Shown here: positions 39,857-50,060 of the stretch, piece by piece
Numbering within the stretch: the first letter of the stretch is position 1
Layout: each line of letters begins with the position of its first letter
Position numbers and translations under genes: made by a program
The notes under the pieces: generated by a model
Told to the model about the DNA's origin: nothing
Seen by the model: only the letters and a program-made list of their open reading frames with translations
The model's database searches: none
Assembly (NCBI GenBank): GCA_018658105.1
Contig: JABHVW010000006.1
Span: 94,244-158,243 of the forward strand
Reading direction: 5' to 3'
From: Candidatus Peregrinibacteria bacterium
Lineage (GTDB): Bacteria; Patescibacteriota; Gracilibacteria; UBA1369; 2-02-FULL-48-14
Length of the DNA: 64,000 nucleotides

Positions 39857-41292
39857 TAGCTTGGGTTATACCATTCGAAACCATCTTTTTTGAGAAGCTC
39901 ATCTGCTTCTTTTGGCCCCAAAGTATTGGCTGGATATAAAATAGGTTCACAATGTTCTCTGTGCATTCTGTCGCAAATTTTTTGCAATGGATCGATGACT
40001 TTCCATGCTGCAAATATTTCTTCGAAATTCAAGAATAAACCTTGCTTGCCAGCAACAACGTCTAGGAACAATCTACCATGTTCAGACAGACAGTCGCCGC
40101 TACAGTAAATTGGTCTACCTGTAGTGAGAGAGTGGAAATCAAAAGTTTTTCCACCTAACTTTGTTAAAAGCTGGAATTCAATTTTTTCATTTGGCTGCAG
40201 TTGAATTATTAATTTATTTGTTGGCAACTGCCCATGATCTTTTTGTGGTTTTTCAGGTTTAAATTCGATTACTACTGCTGTCCATTTTTCTTTTAGCGCT
40301 TTACCACTTCTAATATAAACCGGCACTCCTTTCCAGTTTGGGTGGCTTAAACAAAGCTTCATTGCAGCGAATGTTTCTGTTTGCGAGTCGTTTGGAATTT
40401 CTTTTTCTTTTCTATAACTTTTGTACTGCCCCCTTACAACGGTCTTGCTTGAAACCTTAAGTGAATTTAATATTCGTGCTTTTTCATGATGAATAGCCTC
40501 TGAACTTTTTTCTTTTGGAGCGGTCATTGTGAGGTAAGCCAAAATCTGCAAGAGATGAGATTGAACCATATCTCTCATAATGCCCACATGGTCGAAATAA
40601 TTTGCACGACCTTCGATGTCTTTACTTTCGAGAGCACTGATCTGGATATTACTTACATACTGCTTTGTCATAAGACTGGTCAGTAATGAGTTTGCATAAC
40701 GAAGTGAAAGCAAATTGCTTACTGCTTCTTTACCTAAATAATGATCTAAAAGATAAATCTGTTCAGACTGAAATGTTTTATTTATTTTCTTTTTAAGAAC
40801 TTTTGCAGATGCTAGGTCGTAGCCAAATGGCTTTTCGATTACGAGGCGAAGTTTTGATTTTTTCGTGTTGAAATTAACCTTACCCAGGTTTGTGAATATG
40901 TCATTGAATGCTGAAGGTGGAACAGAAAAATATGCAATTCTTACACGATCTTTCTTTTTTTCGATTGTTTGCAAATATTTTTTGAACTTCTTGTAATCTT
41001 TTTCTTCGTTATATTGGCCGCTAAAATAGTGCACATGTTTAAGTGTTTTCTTCAGTGCAGCTTCGTCTATATATTCTTCTGCTTCTCTAACTGACTGTTC
41101 AAAAAAATCTTGGAATTCTTTGTCGCTCATTTCTGTTCTTGCATAACCAACGATCTTAAAATCGCTAGGCATTCGTTTTTCTTTAACTAGTTCGTAAATT
41201 GCTGGGAAAAGTTTTAGTTTAGCTAGAGAGCCTGAAGCTCCGTATATAAATAATGTGAAATTTCCATCTGCTTTTTGAATTTTCATTACCAT
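39856..41292 (-). CDS. zwf: glucose-6-phosphate 1-dehydrogenase
   Basis: IYGASGSLAKLKLFPAIYEL, VIEKPFGYDL, YLLDHYLGKEAVSNLLSLRYAN. Confidence 0.94.
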   Translation of the reverse strand: MVMKIQKADGNFTLFIYGASGSLAKLKLFPAIYELVKEKRMPSDFKIVGYARTEMSDKEFQDFFEQSVREAEEYIDEAALKKTLKHVHYFSGQYNEEKDYKKFKKYLQTIEKKKDRVRIAYFSVPPSAFNDIFTNLGKVNFNTKKSKLRLVIEKPFGYDLASAKVLKKKINKTFQSEQIYLLDHYLGKEAVSNLLSLRYANSLLTSLMTKQYVSNIQISALESKDIEGRANYFDHVGIMRDMVQSHLLQILAYLTMTAPKEKSSEAIHHEKARILNSLKVSSKTVVRGQYKSYRKEKEIPNDSQTETFAAMKLCLSHPNWKGVPVYIRSGKALKEKWTAVVIEFKPEKPQKDHGQLPTNKLIIQLQPNEKIEFQLLTKLGGKTFDFHSLTTGRPIYCSGDCLSEHGRLFLDVVAGKQGLFLNFEEIFAAWKVIDPLQKICDRMHREHCEPILYPANTLGPKEADELLKKDGFEWYNPS

Positions 41293-42674
41293 TCAGAGTG
41301 AAAGCTGCCTTCTTGATCGATGCGCTCATATGTATGAGAGCCGAAACGATCACGCAGTCCTTGAATAAAATTGGCCGAAGAGCGGCCGCGTCGACTTGCC
41401 TCAAAGTGGCTAAGTCCACCCGAGATTGAGAGCATTGGGATAGAATGTTTTACTGCAGTATTTACAATTAATTTCCAACTTTTTTGACATTCAACTAATG
41501 CTGTATGTGCAAATTCTGTGAAATATAGGTTTTGTACTTTTTGACTGAATGCAAGATTCATATCTTTTAAAATTGCACTTCTGATTATGCAACCACCCTG
41601 CCAAATTCTTGTGATTTCTGAAAAATTTAAGCCGTAATGCATTTCTTTATCTGCAGCACGAAGTATTGCGAAGCCTTGTTCAAAATTGGCTAAACGAGTG
41701 GCAAATAGTGCCTTTTCAAGATGTTCCGTAAATTCTGAGAGAGTCATTTCTGGGCTTTGTTCTAGTCTAGGGTAAAGTCCGTCGAGTTTTTTTCTTTCTT
41801 CTAGACTGTTTGAAAAACCACGCATAAATACTGCACCGGCAATTGTTGGGCTTGGAACGCCGAGCCTTAATGCTTCTTGCGTAGTCCAAACGCCTGTGCC
41901 TTTGTTTTTTGCTTTATCTAAAATTAGATCTAGCAGCTCTTTTCCATCTTCTTTTTTGCGGAGAACATCTACTGATATATCTGTTAGGTATGAAGCCATT
42001 CTGCCTTCGGACCATTTTTCGAAAATATCTGCAATTTCATTGTGACTGAGTTTGTATAACTCCTTTAACATTTGGTATGCCTCTGCCAGCATTTGCATTT
42101 CTGCATATTCGATTCCGTTGTGAACCATTTTTACGTAATGGCCTGCCCCGCCTTTACCCATGTGAGAAACGCAGGCTTTACCACTAAAATCTTCAGCTGC
42201 GATTTTGGTTAGTACTTCTTCAAATTCTTCCCAGGCTTCTACAGGGCCGCCCGGCATAATGCTTGGGCCTTTTAAAGCGCCTTCTTCACCGCCTGAGATT
42301 CCAACGCCTAAGAGGTGAATACCCTTTTCTTCTAATTGTTTTTGGTAAATTTCTGTAACCTTATATATTGCATTCCCACCATCCATAATGGCGTCATCTT
42401 TATCTAAGATGGGAGCTAATTTTTTAATTAAATCTGCGGTTGGATCACCGGCAGGGACCATGAGAATGATTCTTCTTGGCCTTTCAATACTTTCTACAAA
42501 ATCTTCGAAACTTTGTGGAGCATAAAAATTTTCATCTGGAAATTCATCTACAAACTCATTAATTTTCTCTGTTGTACGATTCCAAAGGCTAAGGGAAAAC
42601 CCTCTTGAAGCAATGTTTCTTGCGAGAGATTTACCCATGGTGCCTAAGCCAATTAATCCTAAATTAGATGTCAT
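41286..42674 (-). CDS. gnd: 6-phosphogluconate dehydrogenase (decarboxylating)
   Basis: GLIGLGTMGKSLARNIASRGF, GISGGEEGALKGPSIMPGG, GAGHYVKMVHNGIEYAEMQ. Confidence 0.95.
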   Translation of the reverse strand: MTSNLGLIGLGTMGKSLARNIASRGFSLSLWNRTTEKINEFVDEFPDENFYAPQSFEDFVESIERPRRIILMVPAGDPTADLIKKLAPILDKDDAIMDGGNAIYKVTEIYQKQLEEKGIHLLGVGISGGEEGALKGPSIMPGGPVEAWEEFEEVLTKIAAEDFSGKACVSHMGKGGAGHYVKMVHNGIEYAEMQMLAEAYQMLKELYKLSHNEIADIFEKWSEGRMASYLTDISVDVLRKKEDGKELLDLILDKAKNKGTGVWTTQEALRLGVPSPTIAGAVFMRGFSNSLEERKKLDGLYPRLEQSPEMTLSEFTEHLEKALFATRLANFEQGFAILRAADKEMHYGLNFSEITRIWQGGCIIRSAILKDMNLAFSQKVQNLYFTEFAHTALVECQKSWKLIVNTAVKHSIPMLSISGGLSHFEASRRGRSSANFIQGLRDRFGSHTYERIDQEGSFHSEW

Positions 42675-42745
42675 GTAAGATTTGTTTAATATATTTAATT
42701 TAACGAAACACTATATCTTTGTATAGCTAGAGAGTGTCACTGAAA

Positions 42746-43438
42746 TTACAATGTGCCCTCGAGTGGGGTTTCAATAATTTCGGCGTCAGTCATTTGGTTG
42801 GCTTTGTCTCGCAGTTTTATTAGTACTGACTGAATACTCAAAAGTGCGAATTGCCTTGTGTGTTGATCTGTAAATTCTAGGCCGTGGCGTTGAAAATATT
42901 CTTCGAGAGCGTAGTCGATTAGATCTAAGACTATAGATTTAAGTTTGTGTTCTGGAGTTAGAACTGTTTCTAAAGTTCTGCCAGGCATCATTAAGCCTGC
43001 TTTTAATATTGATTCACCCCAAGAGTTTAAATCTGTACGTATATTTGGCGGTAACTTCACTACCTCTGGTAATTTTGAATCAACAGAGAAGTCAATAAGT
43101 TGATCTTGTGGCATTGCGATTTCTTTGAAGCTTTCTTTTAACTCTGCTTCGAGTTCTGCGTTTGCAATAGTTAGTACTGCTAAAATAAATGCTCCTGGAA
43201 CATTTTCTTGTAATAATTTTACAACCAAAAATACTAGATCAGATTTACTCGTATCTTGAATAAATTTGACTAGTATTTTGGCAAGTTTGTCTTCTTTCTT
43301 TTTCTGTTGCTGTTGGTGCCCAGTCATCGCTTTTATCGCTTTGGCATTTTTACGTGCTTGTTCACGATATTTTTCAGACGACTCTGTACTACCTTGAGAA
43401 TCTGCATCCTCAAGACCAAAAAAAGATTCTAAAGACAT
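42746..43438 (-). CDS. hypothetical protein
   Basis: 230-aa ORF, helical, no recognised motif. Confidence 0.6.
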   Translation of the reverse strand: MSLESFFGLEDADSQGSTESSEKYREQARKNAKAIKAMTGHQQQQKKKEDKLAKILVKFIQDTSKSDLVFLVVKLLQENVPGAFILAVLTIANAELEAELKESFKEIAMPQDQLIDFSVDSKLPEVVKLPPNIRTDLNSWGESILKAGLMMPGRTLETVLTPEHKLKSIVLDLIDYALEEYFQRHGLEFTDQHTRQFALLSIQSVLIKLRDKANQMTDAEIIETPLEGTL

Positions 43439-43441
43439 AAT

Positions 43442-43708
43442 TTATTTTTTACCGAATTTATCAACGAAGAAATTGTAGAGCCATACAAGAAGGTATGTCC
43501 CAATGAAACCGTCTAAGAAGCCCCATAAAAGGCCCCAGAAAGCGCCTGATACAGTAATATCAAAGAATGGGTATACTTCTGTGATCAATTCTAAAAATGA
43601 ACCGGCGAAACCGTATTTTGCAGTTACAATGGTCCAAATAAATAGGGCAAGGCCCCATAGAACACCGACTGCTAAACCGGCTGAAAGTGCGTGGAGTTTG
43701 AATTTCAT
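43442..43708 (-). CDS. small two-TM protein (holin-like annotation family)
   Basis: GAFWGLLWGFLDGFIGTYLLVWLYNFF. Confidence 0.6.
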   Translation of the reverse strand: MKFKLHALSAGLAVGVLWGLALFIWTIVTAKYGFAGSFLELITEVYPFFDITVSGAFWGLLWGFLDGFIGTYLLVWLYNFFVDKFGKK

Positions 43709-43776
43709 CCTAATAGGATTAAAAAATAAATAGCTACCGAGATGATAGCTATTTTCTAGTGTTAATTCAAGTTTGC

Positions 43777-44055
43777 TTAAGCACCCATTACATGAACGAG
43801 TGTATCGAGTCTTACTCTTCCATCAAATTTCTTTTGATTCTTTTTTGTAAATTTAACAACACCGTCTTGGAGAGCAAAAATTGTGTAATCTTTACCCATT
43901 CCAACCCCCGCACCTGGATGCCATTTTGTTCCCTTTTGGCGAACAATAATTGCACCTGAACGAACAGCTTCACCACCGAAGCATTTTATGCCACGACGTT
44001 TCGCATTCGAGTCTCTTCCGTTCTTACTTGAGCCACCGGCTTTCTTATGTGCCAT
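43777..44055 (-). CDS. rpmA: 50S ribosomal protein L27
   Basis: [29 protein letters not shown]...[21 protein letters not shown]. Confidence 0.96.
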   Translation of the reverse strand: MAHKKAGGSSKNGRDSNAKRRGIKCFGGEAVRSGAIIVRQKGTKWHPGAGVGMGKDYTIFALQDGVVKFTKKNQKKFDGRVRLDTLVHVMGA

Positions 44056-44079
44056 ATAATTTGTTAATTACTGGAGGAT

Positions 44080-44115
44080 TTTAGGGTAAAGGCTTGCTTT
44101 TGGCAAGGGGAATTT
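44080..44115 (-). promoter_or_regulatory. rpmA promoter TTGCCA-17-TAAAAT
   Basis: Minus-strand TTGCCAAAAGCAAGCCTTTACCCTAAAAT upstream of rpmA. Confidence 0.6.
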
Positions 44116-44257
44116 AATCGATATGGATGTATGTAAATTGTCAGCTGTTGCCGCCACATTTTCTAATCTGCTGTTACCTGTTTAGCAAGGATGGGTTTTT
44201 ATTCCATATCTGTTTTACAGGTAGACTTCCCTCTTAATATTCTAAAATTTTTAAATT

Positions 44258-44629
44258 ATGGATGGTAGACGCATACATAAAGCACTTGGCAATACTAGAG
44301 ATCCAGATGCACTAGAAACAATTGTTAGAGATCAAATGTTGGAACTCGAAAGGCTTAACCCTCTTGAGCAAGGTGGAGCAAGCCCTGCTTTATCAAAAGC
44401 TTTGAGGGAGCGTAAGGCAATAGCTAGAGCTGCGTTACGACGTATGGGCTCAAAGGGGAATGGAGCGACACTTAGCAAAGTGTTTGAAAGATCAATTGGA
44501 GCAGTTGCTTATTCTGATGATGCGACGGTTGGGATACAAGCTTTAAATTTTGATAGAGATTATGATGCCTTAGAGAAGCGCAAAGCACCTACCCTTTCAC
44601 CTGATGCACAAGCTTATATGGCAGCTTGA
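44258..44629 (+). CDS. hypothetical protein
   Basis: 123-aa ORF. Confidence 0.5.
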   Translation: MDGRRIHKALGNTRDPDALETIVRDQMLELERLNPLEQGGASPALSKALRERKAIARAALRRMGSKGNGATLSKVFERSIGAVAYSDDATVGIQALNFDRDYDALEKRKAPTLSPDAQAYMAA

Positions 44630-45023
44630 ATATTATTCAAGTAAACTTGATTACTCTCAACATGGAGATTTTGCTAGCGCATGTAATGCAGTTTCTGAGC
44701 ATGTGTATAAAGTTAGAGGTGTAAAAAGAGATCGATTGCAAAAGTTTGGAGATGCAAACTCTCCAGATGTTGTAAATTATACTCCAAAACAGGGTACTTA
44801 TACTGCCATAGATAGCAAAAGGGTCAGTGCAGGGAGAGAGGGAGATATTATTGGAGAATTTCATGGTAGTCATGGCACCAAATTGTTCAATCTCGAACTA
44901 CTTTCTAATGGTCAAATATATGTAGATGCGGTTGATCAGAGCGCCTGGGGTGCATTGGTAGATGAATCTAGACATAGTGATGTTGATGGAGCATTAAGAA
45001 ATATTGATATGCATTTGGAGTAG
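44604..45023 (+). CDS. hypothetical protein (start uncertain; overlaps upstream ORF)
   Basis: 139-aa ORF in shifted frame; followed by terminator. Confidence 0.5.
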   Translation: MHKLIWQLEYYSSKLDYSQHGDFASACNAVSEHVYKVRGVKRDRLQKFGDANSPDVVNYTPKQGTYTAIDSKRVSAGREGDIIGEFHGSHGTKLFNLELLSNGQIYVDAVDQSAWGALVDESRHSDVDGALRNIDMHLE

Positions 45024-45033
45024 ATATGCTTTT

Positions 45034-45060
45034 TAGCCTCTTCTCTAAAGGGGCTATTTA
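45034..45060 (+). terminator. intrinsic terminator-like hairpin
   Basis: TAGCCTCTT-CTCTA-AAGGGGCTA followed by TTTA. Confidence 0.55.
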
Positions 45061-45075
45061 TGGTATAATTGTTAG

Positions 45076-46563
45076 ATGACATCGAAGCTAAAAACAGGTT
45101 TGAAGGGGCTAATGGCCACAATTTTCGGAGCAATATTGCTCGGAGGTCTATTTCTGCCTACTTTCACTCCCCTTTCTGTTGCAGAAGAGGCTGAAGCTGA
45201 CCGTGAAACTATTACTGAGGCTGTGCAACAAAGTAGCATGCTTGTTCAGATGAAACAGAAGCTAGCTCAAACTCAATATAGATATTATTTGCTAGAAACT
45301 AATCTAGAAAGAGCTTTGGGTGATCTTGTGAGTTTACAAGATATGATTGAACATTTAAAAATTGAAGTTGATAAACTCGAGCTAAGTATTACAGATACTG
45401 ACAAGAAAATCTTATCTGTTAAGAGGCAAAAAGAAGTTAAAAAAATGGATCTTGAAGGTTTAGAAGAAGAAGCGTTTATGCTTGAACTTCAACTCGAAGA
45501 TCAGAAAGTTTTGATTGGCGAGCTGATGATGATCTTATATGTGAAACGAGATATCTATTATGATGAAGATGGTGTGAACACTGTAAAAGTTTTGGCTAGC
45601 CCAGATACGGTTTCTGAGACTTTGCAGGGTATTAAATACTTAGATCTGATTGAGGAGTTGAATGAAGATGAAACTCAAAAAATGATTGGGCTAACTGAAG
45701 ATCTTGCTGGCAAATGGGCAACGATTAGACGAAAGCAAGATGAGCTGAATAATTTAGACATTAAGCTTGCGACTGAGTTGAATAATCAGCAGGAAGAGCG
45801 AGATATTCAAGTTGCACTTTTAGATGAAACTGTTATTGAGCAATCTGTATTAGAAGTAATGTTGGCTAGCAGTGATGATCGAAAAGAAGATTTACTGCGC
45901 GAGATTGATGCGCTTGATAGGAATGTTTCACTTATGCAGCAGAAATTCTCTGGCACTGAGGTGCTACTTTCGAGTGAACAACAAGATTTAATTTCAAGGA
46001 TTGAAGAAGATATGAAGGAACAATTTCGAAGTGAAGAAGTTGCTAATTTCTTAGATATGAAATGGCCGGTTAATCCGAAAGATGGCTTGACTGCCTTCTT
46101 TATTGATGGCGGTTACCAGAAAGCCTTTGGGGTTCAACATTATGCTTTGGACATTCGATCTAAACATGGAAGCAATATTTATTCACCTGCCGATGGTGTG
46201 GTTTACGATATTATTTACGATAAAGATTCTACTCGATATGCATATGTAATGATTGCGCATCGCAAGGGTGTGATGAGTTTAGTTGGGCATGTATCTGGTG
46301 TGACGGTTGAGGTTGGATATTTTGTAAGTGAAGGAGACATAATTGCGCTTAGTGGCGCGACTCCTGGCTCAATTGGAGCTGGTGTTCGTACTACAGGGCC
46401 ACATCTACACTTTGAGGTATGGCAAGATGGAGCGCGTGTTGACCCCTTAAAGTACTTACCTCTTGATGAAGTACCGGTTGAACATTTGCCAGAAGAATAT
46501 TTGGCAGAGATTCAAAAAGACTTGGAATCTGAGATTAAGAGACTTCAGGGTGAATTGAATTAA
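45076..46563 (+). CDS. M23 peptidase with coiled-coil (EnvC-like murein hydrolase activator)
   Basis: Coiled coil plus HYALDIRSKHGSNIYSPADGVVYD...GPHLHFEVWQDGARVDP. Confidence 0.88.
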   Translation: MTSKLKTGLKGLMATIFGAILLGGLFLPTFTPLSVAEEAEADRETITEAVQQSSMLVQMKQKLAQTQYRYYLLETNLERALGDLVSLQDMIEHLKIEVDKLELSITDTDKKILSVKRQKEVKKMDLEGLEEEAFMLELQLEDQKVLIGELMMILYVKRDIYYDEDGVNTVKVLASPDTVSETLQGIKYLDLIEELNEDETQKMIGLTEDLAGKWATIRRKQDELNNLDIKLATELNNQQEERDIQVALLDETVIEQSVLEVMLASSDDRKEDLLREIDALDRNVSLMQQKFSGTEVLLSSEQQDLISRIEEDMKEQFRSEEVANFLDMKWPVNPKDGLTAFFIDGGYQKAFGVQHYALDIRSKHGSNIYSPADGVVYDIIYDKDSTRYAYVMIAHRKGVMSLVGHVSGVTVEVGYFVSEGDIIALSGATPGSIGAGVRTTGPHLHFEVWQDGARVDPLKYLPLDEVPVEHLPEEYLAEIQKDLESEIKRLQGELN

Positions 46564-46618
46564 TTGACTTTGCCCACAGCTTTTATTAGATTAAGATCGC
46601 GCTTTTTGCGTAACAAGT

Positions 46619-46693
46619 TGGGGCGTGGCCAAGTGGTAAGGCAGTAGATTTTGGTTCTACCATTCGGGGGTTCGAATCCCTCCGCCCCAGCCA
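46619..46693 (+). tRNA. tRNA-Gln (TTG)
   Basis: TGGGGCG/CGCCCCA acceptor, loop TTTTGGT, CCA encoded. Confidence 0.95.
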
Positions 46694-46868
46694 TTAGATG
46701 AACTAATGACACCTGATTCCCGACTCCCTAGGAGAAGGAGCAGGTGTATGTTTGGGTGTAAGTGCTTCTGGTGGATATTGTGAAACACCCAAAAGGTTCA
46801 CATCCCGTGAACCTAGGAGGAGCGAGCGGTATTGGCAGGGATTAAATAAATAATGCTAGAATTTCGAT

Positions 46869-47762
46869 ATGAATGAAATTGACACATATGAACTCACCGA
46901 ATTCAACTTAAAAGATACGATCATTTTAAATGAGAAGTTTGGACTAATTAAAATTGTAAGAAGTGATGACGACAGGTTAATTTTAGTGTGTGATGGCAGT
47001 TATGACCTCATCCCTCAAGAAGGCCCCTCCAAGAGGCCAATTTCAAATATAGAGTCGGCGTTGGGCTTCACTTTAGATATTGGGATTCGCAAAGAAAAGA
47101 AACTTACTAGTGGTAGTGGCTACTATTTCGGAATGAAATTCATAGATAATTTTCAATCAAAAAAATGTGTAGGCCAATCAGACTATGATAGTGATCTTTT
47201 GGACAAGATCGTCACTACAATTGACTTGAAGTTTCATTCCACCTACCCACCAACTCAAAGAAGAGCTCTCCGTCTCAATCACCTATTGGAAACATATAAT
47301 CATGCTAGACTTCTGTATCCACATTTTTATAGTGATAGTTACTTGAAGCTAATCAGTATTTTAGACTCTTTGAATTCCAGTACTGGTGCAAGTAATTTTG
47401 GGTTTTGGTTATGTGAAGTCTCTGGGGCTTTCAATAAAGAAGTCTTCAAAAAGATTCATGATATGGGTGCTTTAAGAAGTCGAATTGATCTAGCAGAATC
47501 CATAACTTCAAGAATCCCAAGGGGAAGAACCAAACAAAAGTTAGCCACCCTTAGCCGTTATAAGCGTTTTGCATATGTGTGCTTTTATGCTGCCTACCAG
47601 TATCGAAGTAAATTTGTACACCAGGGTTTTCCTATACCAAGGACTGTTATAGATCGCTCTAGTGAAGAAGATAATGGCCTCGCATATCTTAACCCCACTG
47701 TCGCCCAATCACACATGCAGATCTTTCGCCCAAGTGGATTTCAGTCGGGTCATCGCAAATAA
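46869..47762 (+). CDS. Apea-like HEPN domain protein, probably 3'-truncated
   Basis: RFAYVCFYAAYQYRSKFVHQGFP (R-x4-H HEPN signature). Confidence 0.6.
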   Translation: MNEIDTYELTEFNLKDTIILNEKFGLIKIVRSDDDRLILVCDGSYDLIPQEGPSKRPISNIESALGFTLDIGIRKEKKLTSGSGYYFGMKFIDNFQSKKCVGQSDYDSDLLDKIVTTIDLKFHSTYPPTQRRALRLNHLLETYNHARLLYPHFYSDSYLKLISILDSLNSSTGASNFGFWLCEVSGAFNKEVFKKIHDMGALRSRIDLAESITSRIPRGRTKQKLATLSRYKRFAYVCFYAAYQYRSKFVHQGFPIPRTVIDRSSEEDNGLAYLNPTVAQSHMQIFRPSGFQSGHRK

Positions 47763-48693
47763 TAAGATCAGGCCTGTGCGAACCATGACGAGTTCCCCTA
47801 ATGCTTTGATCGATTGAAACGGCTGTAATTCGTGCACCTAACTCTGGAATCTCAAGGGTGTATGAGCTCCAATCATTCTCAATTTCATTGAAAGGACCGA
47901 GGTCAGCTTTTAGCAGCTGATTATTCTCCAATTCTTGTTTAATGTTCTTTAAATGACGTTTAGCTTGGCCCTGTGTGAGCCCAACAATGATCACATATTT
48001 ACACTGTGGTTTTCCTAAAATTGACCACAACGGGAATGACATGTTCATAATGGTCGATTTGCCTGAGCCACGGAAAGCAACGATCACAATACTCTTAACG
48101 CTCATGTCTTCCGTCAAACTAAACATTTCCTTTTGGAAATCTGCAGTTTTACAGTCGATGTAATGACTAAAGTAAGTATGAAAGAATAAGAAGTGACTAC
48201 CGTAAGTTAATTCACGCCGAGTTTTTTGATCTTGAATGAGATCATTTAGATTTTTTGGAAGTTCCATTTTTCTTGGGTTTGTAAGTAATTTTTTATTGAG
48301 AGAAAGACCTGCGTGTTTGAGTGCTTTCTGTATTAGTATTTTCTGCTCATCTGTTAGCTCTCCTTTTGTACGAAGTTCACCAGACAGCTCTACCTTAGTT
48401 CTGTAATCTCTATGATGGTTTTTGAGCCAAAAAATGATTGAGGTCATGTTGCCCTCTTGAATGGCGCGAATAAGCTGTGATTCAGCCATATCATTGATGA
48501 AATGTTTACCAATTAGTAGTGCGTCATCAGCTTGTTGTTTGAATGCTTCATCTTCATTCCTCCAACGATAATATGAGGCTCGTCCGATGCTGATTTTCTT
48601 ACAAGCAACCTCAACTACTGGTGTTTTCTTTAGTTGATTAACAATCAATTGTTTGTTTTCCTCCTTACGAATAGTGATAGTGTCTTTCTTCAT
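47689..48693 (-). pseudogene. phage terminase: TerS-like HTH fused to TerL ATPase, truncated after Walker B
   Basis: IVAFRGSGKSTIMN and RPDLIICDDP present, then ORF ends; no nuclease domain. Confidence 0.75.
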
Positions 48694-49970
48694 ACTGTTT
48701 GGGTTATCAATTGTGCTTTCTGACCAGTTAGCTTTTCGTAACGTGTGATGATGAGAGAACAAAAAACAGGATCTATCTCTGTCATGTAACAAGCACGTTT
48801 AAGCTGCTCGCAAGCAATCATGGTGCTTCCACTACCACCAAATAGATCTAGAACCACGTCACCCACCTGGGTGCAGCGTTTTATAGCCTTTTCATGCAGA
48901 GTTGGTGGCTTTTGAGTTGGATGTTCGTACTGATTCGCTGGCAAGCGCCTTACTAACCAAATGTTGAATAAATCTTGAATGTCCTCATGCAGCTGATTCC
49001 CTGTACCTACTTCTTTGTTGAGAACTTCATTCAAATTCAAATATTTCTTTGAAAGCACTGGCTTGCCACGTACTCCATACACACAAGGTTCATAAACTTT
49101 ATTGAATGCTATCTCTGGCGTAACCATTTGGTTGTTCTTGATCCATAGGCATACACGCTTATTCTCAATACCTAACTCTCTATATAAGTCTTGTAATAAT
49201 CCTATGTACCTTTCATCACACCAATAAAACACATGTGTATCCTTGGATGTGACTGTTAATGCATTTTTAAGTGTTTCCTTTAGAAACTGCCTGTAATTTG
49301 AATCAGATTTATTATCTTGAACCTTTGACCCACCGTACTTACCTTTAGTTCCAATCCCTTTGTTGTAATTGAGGTTAATATTGAATGGAGGATCCGAGTA
49401 GATCATTGGGATTGCTGATTCACCTACCAACCTTTTAACATCTTCAATCTTTGTGGCGTCTCCACAGAGCAAACGGTGTTTTCCTAATTGATAAAGCTCA
49501 CCCTCTTTAACAAAAGGCTCTTTGATTTTTTGAAGCTCTTCTTCGACATTAAAGTCATCATCCTCAGCACCAAGGGCATCACTCCAAATATCTTCAATTT
49601 CTTGAGAATCAAACCCGACCCCCTTAAGAATATCGACCTCAAAATCTCTTAAAAGTTCGAAATCCCACTCGCCTTGGTTTTTGTTGAGACGAAGGTTGAG
49701 CTCTTTTTCTTTGGCCTCATCTGGAATGTCTAGATACAAGACGGGAACCTCTTTGAAGCCAAGGTCTTTAGCAACTTTTAGTCGGAAATGACCACCTATG
49801 ACTATATTTTTTCGATTATCTGATCCATTCACCAGTATTGGATCAACCAGACCGAACTGCTTGATGCTTTCGGTCAGGTCTTTAATTGCACATTTGCTCC
49901 AATATCTTGGATTATGTTGTGCTGGCTCTAGTTCCCATATTGGAACATATGTTATGTCTATATTTTGCAT
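48690..49970 (-). CDS. ParB-like N-terminal domain plus DNA methyltransferase (phage type)
   Basis: NPRYWSKCAIKDLTESIKQFGLVDPILVN; MIYSDPPFN; VVLDLFGGSGSTMIACEQL; start refined. Confidence 0.88.
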   Translation of the reverse strand: MQNIDITYVPIWELEPAQHNPRYWSKCAIKDLTESIKQFGLVDPILVNGSDNRKNIVIGGHFRLKVAKDLGFKEVPVLYLDIPDEAKEKELNLRLNKNQGEWDFELLRDFEVDILKGVGFDSQEIEDIWSDALGAEDDDFNVEEELQKIKEPFVKEGELYQLGKHRLLCGDATKIEDVKRLVGESAIPMIYSDPPFNINLNYNKGIGTKGKYGGSKVQDNKSDSNYRQFLKETLKNALTVTSKDTHVFYWCDERYIGLLQDLYRELGIENKRVCLWIKNNQMVTPEIAFNKVYEPCVYGVRGKPVLSKKYLNLNEVLNKEVGTGNQLHEDIQDLFNIWLVRRLPANQYEHPTQKPPTLHEKAIKRCTQVGDVVLDLFGGSGSTMIACEQLKRACYMTEIDPVFCSLIITRYEKLTGQKAQLITQTV

Positions 49971-50060
49971 GATTTTAGGATTAGGAAATAAACATGCTAA
50001 AAGCACATTCATTGTTCATTAAATCCTTCAATCAATGATTCGGTGACATTCTGGTGACAT

